Positions 58,256 through 64,000 of a DNA stretch of 64,000 nt are shown here, piece after piece. Source of the stretch: Diphasiastrum complanatum (taxonomy: Eukaryota; Streptophyta; Lycopodiopsida; Lycopodiales; Lycopodiaceae). Every line of letters starts with the position of its first letter. Position 1 is the stretch's first letter. Location of the stretch: contig CM055107.1 of the NCBI GenBank assembly GCA_029204225.1, positions 4,906,353-4,970,352 of the forward strand, written 5' to 3'. The translations under genes and the position numbers were made by a program. The notes below the pieces were generated by a model, which was not told the DNA's origin, searched no databases, and saw only the letters and a list, made by a program, of their open reading frames with translations.

Positions 58256-59869
58256 TCAGCTGGAAATCTGCACCCATGCTGCAGAACTTGGAATTCCCTG
58301 GTTAACGACAAAGAGCATGTAGTAAGCAGACGGAGCTATCACATTGTTAGTCGGGGCCGTGACTGTTACTTGATATCCAGTCCCTGAGCCCACCTGTTGA
58401 GACACTGCCAGCTTAAGGAGCCGTAAACCTTGTGAAAATGAGTGAGTGGTGTAAGGAGAACTAACTAGATTCACCTCTACGTTGCCTTGTGGTGCGTTTG
58501 GAACTGAGAAGCTGATAGTGAATACGGAATTATATGTAATTGGAGACGTAGGAGAGCTTAAAATTGTAGGGCGCAGGTTAGAGTTTGCGGGGCTGAGATA
58601 GTCAGGAGAGAAGGCTTCGACTCGTAATTCTGTGGGCAAGTAACCAGTGAACGTGTAAAACTGGTGAGTGTTACTGCCAGCCACGAGCACACGGGCATCT
58701 GGCAGCAAATTGGCAGTGGAGTGGTATACTCTAGGAATTGTACTGGCTGTCAATGTGCTAAGTCTATTTCCGGCAGCTGCTGTGGGCACGTACAAGAAGG
58801 GACTCAAATTTGGATTGATCGCATTTCCCCAACCAGAACAGCCATTCTGGGCTCCGTTGATGATTAGAACATCTCCGTTGGGGAGGAGTACCATGTCTCC
58901 CATAGTGCGTGCTGTTGGCATAGTCTCCATCGCCCACGCTGCACTGGTATCGGTAGCAGTTATTCGTCCACAGGTCTGCGATGCCAGTGGAAATGTTGAA
59001 GGATTTTGGAAGGCTCCGAATTGTGCACCTCCACAGACAAGAATTTCAGCTGTTGAGAACCCATCACTAGCCATCAGCGGCAGCATCACTGAAGATCCAG
59101 CTGAAGGATAGTTTCTGGGCTCACCAGGAATAGTTGGATAAGTTCTCACGACAGTGTTGGTGAAGTAATTGTACAGAATAGAATCTCTGTTGGCGAATAT
59201 GAAGAGGTTTCCATCAGGAATGAGGTGAACAAAGGGGTAATAGTTGTCATTTTGAACATCTTCAGTTTGCTGCAAGAATGGTAGATACGTAGTTCCTTGG
59301 CCATTTGCAGGAATGAACTCCGTCGTGAAAACAGATCGTCCGCCAACGATTATCTGTCTACCGTCGGGTAAGATCTGATTAGTAGCATACCAGCGACCCT
59401 GTTGCAGACCTTGATCTGTGGCTTCAACCCAGTCACAGGTGCCATCACTGGGGCAAGGCGTAAAATACCTGACCTTGGTATTGCCATCAAAGTCGCCTCC
59501 TGTTTGCACAAGCATGCCGTTCGCAAAGAACTGGCCGGATGAGCACCAGGTGTCTGTTGCAATATAGAGAGGTCTAATGCTGTTAGATCCGGGGGTGAAG
59601 AGAACAGAGTGGGCCGTGCAGTCATGGGTACTTGTGAGGTCTGAGGAGTCGTCACGGCATCGTCCATTGGGTAAGTTGATCTGAGAAGGTCCAATGTCTG
59701 TCCTATCCAGAAAGATCACAGTTCCAAAGTGTGTGACAGCAGTGTGCATTGAAGCTATGCCAGCGTTCGGAACGAGCAGCTCCCAGCTACCCTGAGCAAG
59801 AACAAGCTCAATGAAGCTAGAAGCCCATAACACAAACGAGATCACGAAGCAGTAATCCATCTGAAACAT
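58256..59869 (-). CDS. GLOX: Glyoxal (aldehyde) oxidase, secreted copper-radical enzyme
   Basis: An intact 537-residue frame. Residues 1-25 form a signal peptide (hydrophobic CFVISFVLWASSFIELVLA, cut near AQ). The glyoxal oxidase N-terminal domain is a kelch-like beta propeller; a DUF1929-type Ig-like domain follows from about 430. Copper and radical residues are in place: Cys109 (TWCSSGQ) and Tyr161 (RWYATNQ) for the Cys-Tyr cofactor, Tyr382-His383 (RVYHST) and His476 (TTHSFSQ). The family oxidises aldehydes such as glyoxal or methylglyoxal to acids with release of H2O2, in the cell wall or apoplast. Length is normal for plant members. The start is ATG 59869; TTTCAG precedes a second ATG four codons in, so an intron acceptor there is possible and would shift the start. 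This is the only intact host gene here. Confidence 0.95.
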   Translation of the reverse strand: MFQMDYCFVISFVLWASSFIELVLAQGSWELLVPNAGIASMHTAVTHFGTVIFLDRTDIGPSQINLPNGRCRDDSSDLTSTHDCTAHSVLFTPGSNSIRPLYIATDTWCSSGQFFANGMLVQTGGDFDGNTKVRYFTPCPSDGTCDWVEATDQGLQQGRWYATNQILPDGRQIIVGGRSVFTTEFIPANGQGTTYLPFLQQTEDVQNDNYYPFVHLIPDGNLFIFANRDSILYNYFTNTVVRTYPTIPGEPRNYPSAGSSVMLPLMASDGFSTAEILVCGGAQFGAFQNPSTFPLASQTCGRITATDTSAAWAMETMPTARTMGDMVLLPNGDVLIINGAQNGCSGWGNAINPNLSPFLYVPTAAAGNRLSTLTASTIPRVYHSTANLLPDARVLVAGSNTHQFYTFTGYLPTELRVEAFSPDYLSPANSNLRPTILSSPTSPITYNSVFTISFSVPNAPQGNVEVNLVSSPYTTHSFSQGLRLLKLAVSQQVGSGTGYQVTVTAPTNNVIAPSAYYMLFVVNQGIPSSAAWVQISS

Positions 59870-59989
59870 GAGAAAAATTCAGCAGAAGAGACTATGCTAG
59901 TCAGCGCTTGGACGACCAACAACAAAGCAGCTGCTCAGCTCTTGAGCTTTCTAAGCAGAAATACATTATTATCAAGGCTAACTATGTAG

Positions 59990-59998
59990 GATATATAG
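59990..59998 (-). promoter_or_regulatory. TATA box of the glyoxal oxidase gene
   Basis: On the minus strand CTATATATC lies about 120 bp upstream of ATG 59869, a usual distance for a plant promoter with a short leader. Confidence 0.6.
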
Positions 59999-60000
59999 GA

Positions 60001-60637
60001 AAGGTTCAAGCATGAAATAGGAAAAACCTTAGCAGATCAGGATGAAGCCTGCACGAGCCTTGACAACTTATGAGGTTGCTCAGCAGTCTTAATTCTAGAA
60101 AAAGTCGGTCTACATAATAATCTAATTAAATCCGCGAGTGTCACATAACCTAATCATTAGAAGCATCGTGGGGAATATTTCAAGCTAATTGGCGACTTGT
60201 CTCGATCCAACCAGCATGCAGCATCTCTCAGATTCTCTTTCTCTCAAAAATTAACAATTGGCAGGCAAAAGGATTGGTGAAAAGCAGCACGCTCAGGTAG
60301 AATTAGTCAGAATAGTTGTTGTCCAATTTGAGAAGAAATGTCAAATGAAGGCTGCTCACCTTTCATAGTATAATTTGTTGTCATGTCAAAACTTGTGTGG
60401 TGACCATAATGATCGCCTGCCACCATAGACATAGTTTTTCTTTTCAAAATGATATCAAAGTATACAATGTCAAGGGCAACTTATTATATGTGGGTGAATT
60501 TAAGATAACTTAGCTTTTTAGTTTATTGGTTGTACTAAGCACTCTATGTGAGCAAGCTTGCTATCAATAGTAAAATCAATTTTAACATTTTTTACAAAGA
60601 AAATGGAGTACCCTCACAAAACGTAATATGTGGGGCA
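60001..60637. other. Upstream flank of the oxidase gene; no gene seen
   Basis: No coding frame or repeat that I can support. It may contain upstream regulatory sequence. Confidence 0.5.
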
Positions 60638-60690
60638 AAATTTTTTTACGGGCACCTTCCGGATGCTGGAAGGTGAATGTAAAAAAATTT
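60638..60690. repeat. Hairpin, 23-bp imperfect arms
   Basis: AAATTTTTTTAC..CACCTTCC pairs with GGAAGGTG..GTAAAAAAATTT, with about 3 mismatches and a 7-nt loop. A second small palindrome, ACACGCAC-CTTCC-GTGCGTGT, follows at about 60701-60721. Confidence 0.8.
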
Positions 60691-60739
60691 ACCTTTTTTT
60701 ACACGCACCTTCCGTGCGTGTCAACAAAATTTACCTCTA

Positions 60740-61254
60740 AAAAAAATGTAAAAACTGAATTCACGTAGAGGAAGGGCCGGCTCCCGGGGCCCTTTCGCCC
60801 ACAGAAGGCATTGCGCCCTCGGGCCTCCGCCCTCGGGCACACCACCTTCCCGGGTGCAAGGGCCTTGGAGCTTACCCTCTCTCCCCCCCCCCCCCCCCCC
60901 CCCGCACAAGTTGTACTCTACTTAACAAGTTGCGTGAGCGACGAGGTGGGTATAGCCATCAATTATGGACATAGGAGTCCTGCTTGCTCATGCTATTGTT
61001 TAATTCATATAACATAGGTAGGATATTATTTGATTGAGTAGAATAGGCAAGGTAGGTAAACAAGTATTATGGATATTCTATGGCATAGGAGACTGTGTCA
61101 TATGAATACAGTTGCTCTATACAACACTAGCCGGAATGGAGTATTCACTGGCATCATCATCAAAGATGCAGGATGTGTTGATTGCCTGGAAAAAGGACAA
61201 TGATTGATTGTACAAATCAATCTACAACGGTTATTGATTGCTAAATCGAAATAT
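60740..61254. other. GC-rich patch with poly-C run; no gene
   Basis: 60770-60905 is strongly GC-rich with repeated CCCTCGGGC phrases and a run of about 22 C near 60882-60903. Frames here are composition artefacts. The rest up to 61254 has no supported feature. Confidence 0.6.
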
Positions 61255-63863
61255 CTATCAAGTTCTATAGGCTAGATCTTGATCTAGAAACAATGCACTA
61301 TAGATTAAAGAGCCTATAAGCTTTCTATAGAGTGTGATGTCCTCAAAGGATGCTTCATCACCATCATTAGAAACTTTACAAACTTGCTCCATAGGGGTGT
61401 CAATCCCTTTACAATCTTTCATGCCAAACCTTTCAAGAATGGAAGTAACGATATTTTGATTGACTTATAATAGTGAAATCACTACCTCTAGAAACTTCTA
61501 TTCCTAGTATAAACTTAAGAATTGTCCTAGATCTACCATCTTGAATTCTCTAGACAATGCAACTTTAACATTTTGTATGCCTTCATAATCATTTCATGTC
61601 AATATAATATCATCAACATAAAGAACTAAAATGATGATCTTACCATCATTACACTTGATGTACAAAGAAGGTTCATAAGAAGCTCTAGGTGCTTGCTTCA
61701 AGCCATATAGGCTCTTCTTCAAATGGCAAACCTTGTCCTCCTCACCATCCTTGATGAAGCCCTCGGGTTGCAACATGTATAATTCCTCCTCCAAGTAGCC
61801 GTTCAAAAATGCATTGGTCACATCCATTTGATAGAGATTCCACTTGAACAAAGTAGCAATACAAATGATCAATCTAATACTATTACAAGCTTTGCTATAG
61901 GTGCAAATGTTTCTTCATAATCTATGCCTTTAGTTTGAAGAAACCCCTTAGCAACAAGTCTAGCTTTGTACTTACTTATATATCCATATTGATTGTACTT
62001 TAATCTATAGATCCACTTACATGCAAGTGGCTTCTTCCCATGTGGAAGGTGTCCAAGATTTCAAGTTTGATTATCTACCAAAGCATCAAACTCTACTTGC
62101 ATTGCATCTCTCCAAGCTTGTGATTTACTAGCATCTTCATAACATGATGGCTCTTCAAGCATTGTAATTAGAAAAGAGTAAGAGGTAGAAGGAGTTTTGT
62201 CTTTCCTTTGCTTTCCTTTCTCAAAGTATGTGAGCCTTGAAGGCTCAGCCTTGTTCCTTGTGGATCTCCTCGGCCCCTTTGGTTCTTGAGCGTGATCTTC
62301 CAAAAAATCATTTTCAAGAAGCTCCTCCTCGGGTTTTGCAAGATCTTCAACACATTGAGGATTAGATGCATTTGAAAACATCTTAGAACTTTGAGATTCA
62401 TCAAATAACACATCCTTGCTAAGTTTACCTTCCTTGAAATAGGATCAAATACCCTATATCCTTTGCTATTTTTACTATAGCCTACAAATATTCCTTTGAA
62501 GGAAGTTGCATCTTCTTTCCTTCTAGTTTCCAAAGGAATCTGGACATAACATATACATCCAAATACTTTAAAGTCTTTTACATTGGACTTATTGCCAAAC
62601 AAAGCTTGATATGGTGAGATCCCACCAATAGCACTACTAGAAGCCTATTACATAAAAAGTTAGCACAAGTTATGGCCTCTCCCAAAAATGAGATGGGTAG
62701 AGATGCATCAAGCCTCAAGGACTTTGCACATTCACATAGGCTCCTATTTTTCCTCTCGGCCATCCCATTTTTTTGGGGGGTGTAGGAACAAGTAAACTCT
62801 CTCTTAATGCCATTGCTCTCACAAAAGTCTCTCATCTTATTGGAGATATATTCTCCTCCATTATCACATCTTAGAGATTTAATGCAAGAACTAAGTTGTT
62901 TTTCCACTAGAGACTTAAACTTCACAAAAGCTTCATATACAAGGCTTTTCTTAGACAATGAATCTATCCAGGTGTATCTAGTACAATCATCTATGAAATT
63001 CACATACATTAAAGCACCTCCATTACTTTCATGAGAAAAAGCATGTACATCTGAATGAATAAGATCCAAGGGTGAAGTAGATCTTGAAAAGATCTCTTGT
63101 AGGATGTCTTGTGTGACTTTGCGAGGCCACATGCCTCACACACTTTGCCACACTTTGTGAATGATTTTCATAGGCCGAGAGCTAGCTCCTTTGAGGCCAT
63201 GGACTCCATTGATTGAAGATTAGGCTTGCCTAATCTTTTGTGACAAAGCTCCACTTGAGTCATCTCCTCCCTTCCCATATTCACACTTTCAATGGCCACA
63301 TTTGCAGCCAACTTAAAATTCCTTCCTTGCTTAATGCCACTAGCTATGCACTTATCATGTTTCAAGATGGAACACACTCCATTCTTGAAATGTACATCTA
63401 GCCCATTATCCATTAGTTGACCAACACTAAGCAAATTTTTGGTAATGGATGGAACATACAAAACATTATCAAGATCTATCCTTTTAGATGGTCCTAAGAA
63501 TAATGGAATAGATCCTATGCCATCTATCTTACATTCTTGATCACTAGTAGTGTAGATTGATTTCTTAGAATCATTACAAGATAGTAAAGTAGAAAAGACA
63601 TGCTTGTTGAATGACATGTGGGAACTAGCCCCACTATCAATTCACCATGTCTCTTTGCTTGATGTTGGTGTAGATGCTACCATCAAGGATGTGTTGAAGC
63701 CATCCTCTTCATCCTCCTCTTGTGCAAGATTTCCATGATCCTCATTGCCTTGTGAGATCTTCTTCTTATAGCATTTAGAAGCAAAATGTCCTTTCTTTCC
63801 ACAAAAGAAATACTTTAGCTTAGCTTTGTTCTTGATCTTTCCTTTGGAGGTAGAGCCACCATT
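61255..63863 (-). pseudogene. Ty1/copia gag end, protease, integrase and RT, broken
   Basis: Minus strand in order: knuckle FFCGKKGHFASKC (first Cys is Tyr) near 63790; protease IDSGASSHMSFNKH, preceded by an in-frame TGA, near 63620; pre-integrase VLYVPSITKNLLSVGQLMD. Integrase follows, with [34 protein letters not shown] and TPQKNGMAERKNRSLCE (DDE residues visible) and FVGYSKNSKGYRVF. A linker then leads to [31 protein letters not shown] and LYVDDIILT near 61600, then GIDTPMEQV and LYRKLIGSL near 61290-61400. RNase H and both LTRs are missing. Stops and shifts near 63620, 62600, 62410, 62050 and 61590 inactivate it. It is a different copia family from 30054-32243. Confidence 0.92.
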
Positions 63864-64000
63864 CTAACAATGACAGCCTTGGAAAACAAGACACCGTATG
63901 AAATGTGGACAGGTAAAAGGCTTGATCTGTCATACGTACGTGTGTTTGGATGTGCAGCATATAAGTACATACCAAAAAAAATTAGAAACAAGCTCGACGA
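63864..64000 (+). pseudogene. Ty1/copia integrase C-terminal fragment, runs off the window
   Basis: Plus strand: LTMTALENKTPYEMWTGKRL, then YVRVFGCAAYKYIPKKIRNK. This is the segment after the copia integrase core (NKTPYE.W.GKKP, LRVFGC.AY). It is open to the window end and begins exactly where the minus-strand copia ends, so one interrupted or truncated the other. Confidence 0.85.

Noticed and set aside
58664-59111. Plus-strand frames opposite the glyoxal oxidase gene
   Set aside because: They are shadows of the intact minus-strand gene, whose catalytic residues and domain order are complete.
60721-61017. Gly- or Pro-rich frames near the poly-C run
   Set aside because: They depend entirely on a GC-rich patch and a homopolymer run.

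Overview
This window looks like an intergenic tract of a large, repeat-rich land-plant nuclear genome. The signs are many broken Ty1/copia and Ty3/gypsy elements with initiator-Met-tRNA primer sites (TGGTATCAGAGC), a tRNA-derived SINE, long (GA)n/(CT)n microsatellites, plant-type GT..AG introns of about 85-125 nt, and one intact plant-type glyoxal (aldehyde) oxidase gene. The species cannot be named from the sequence.

Layout. 0.65-4.4 kb: copia RNase H with its 3' LTR, then inverted copia RT and gypsy gag relics. 4.46-10.2 kb: a non-coding LTR element (LARD-like) whose 5' LTR carries a perfect 86-bp SINE insertion with 16-bp target duplications. 10.2-15.7 kb: shuffled gypsy gag, protease, integrase and RNase H pieces with direct duplications. 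16.3-18.1 kb: start of a copia element, with an 85-bp near-perfect palindrome just upstream.

18.1-27.6 kb is the most unusual part: an AT-rich island of small genes on both strands that I cannot match to LTR elements. At its centre is a divergent pair. Leftward runs a spliced gene of unknown function. Rightward runs a histone-H3-like reading frame followed by a spliced Ulp1-like (C48) cysteine protease domain. Between them lies a tandemly duplicated 645-bp promoter/leader unit with 11 CACGTG boxes, and both genes have related TATA and leader motifs. Several more unassigned small genes follow.

28.1-36.7 kb: gypsy gag-protease (+), a nearly complete copia pol (+) with its 3' LTR, a roughly 335-bp satellite rich in AGTACCAA, a gypsy RT (-), and a CACTA-like DUF4216-type spliced fragment (-). 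36.8-43.05 kb: a 6.25-kb inverted-repeat structure with about 880-bp outer arms and inner, oppositely oriented arrays of a roughly 70-bp repeat; the (GA)n tracts and a small MITE-like element lie in the spacer. 43-58 kb: small spliced or coding relics, copia and gypsy fragments, and several LTRs with primer sites. 58.26-59.87 kb: the intact glyoxal oxidase gene on the minus strand with an upstream TATA box, the only confident host gene. 61.2-64 kb: copia pol (-), abutting a copia integrase fragment (+) that runs off the window.

Almost every element is broken by stops or frameshifts. Many zinc-knuckle cysteines and protease active-site residues are mutated, so the transposable elements here appear dead. 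All calls come from reading the sequence; no database search was possible.
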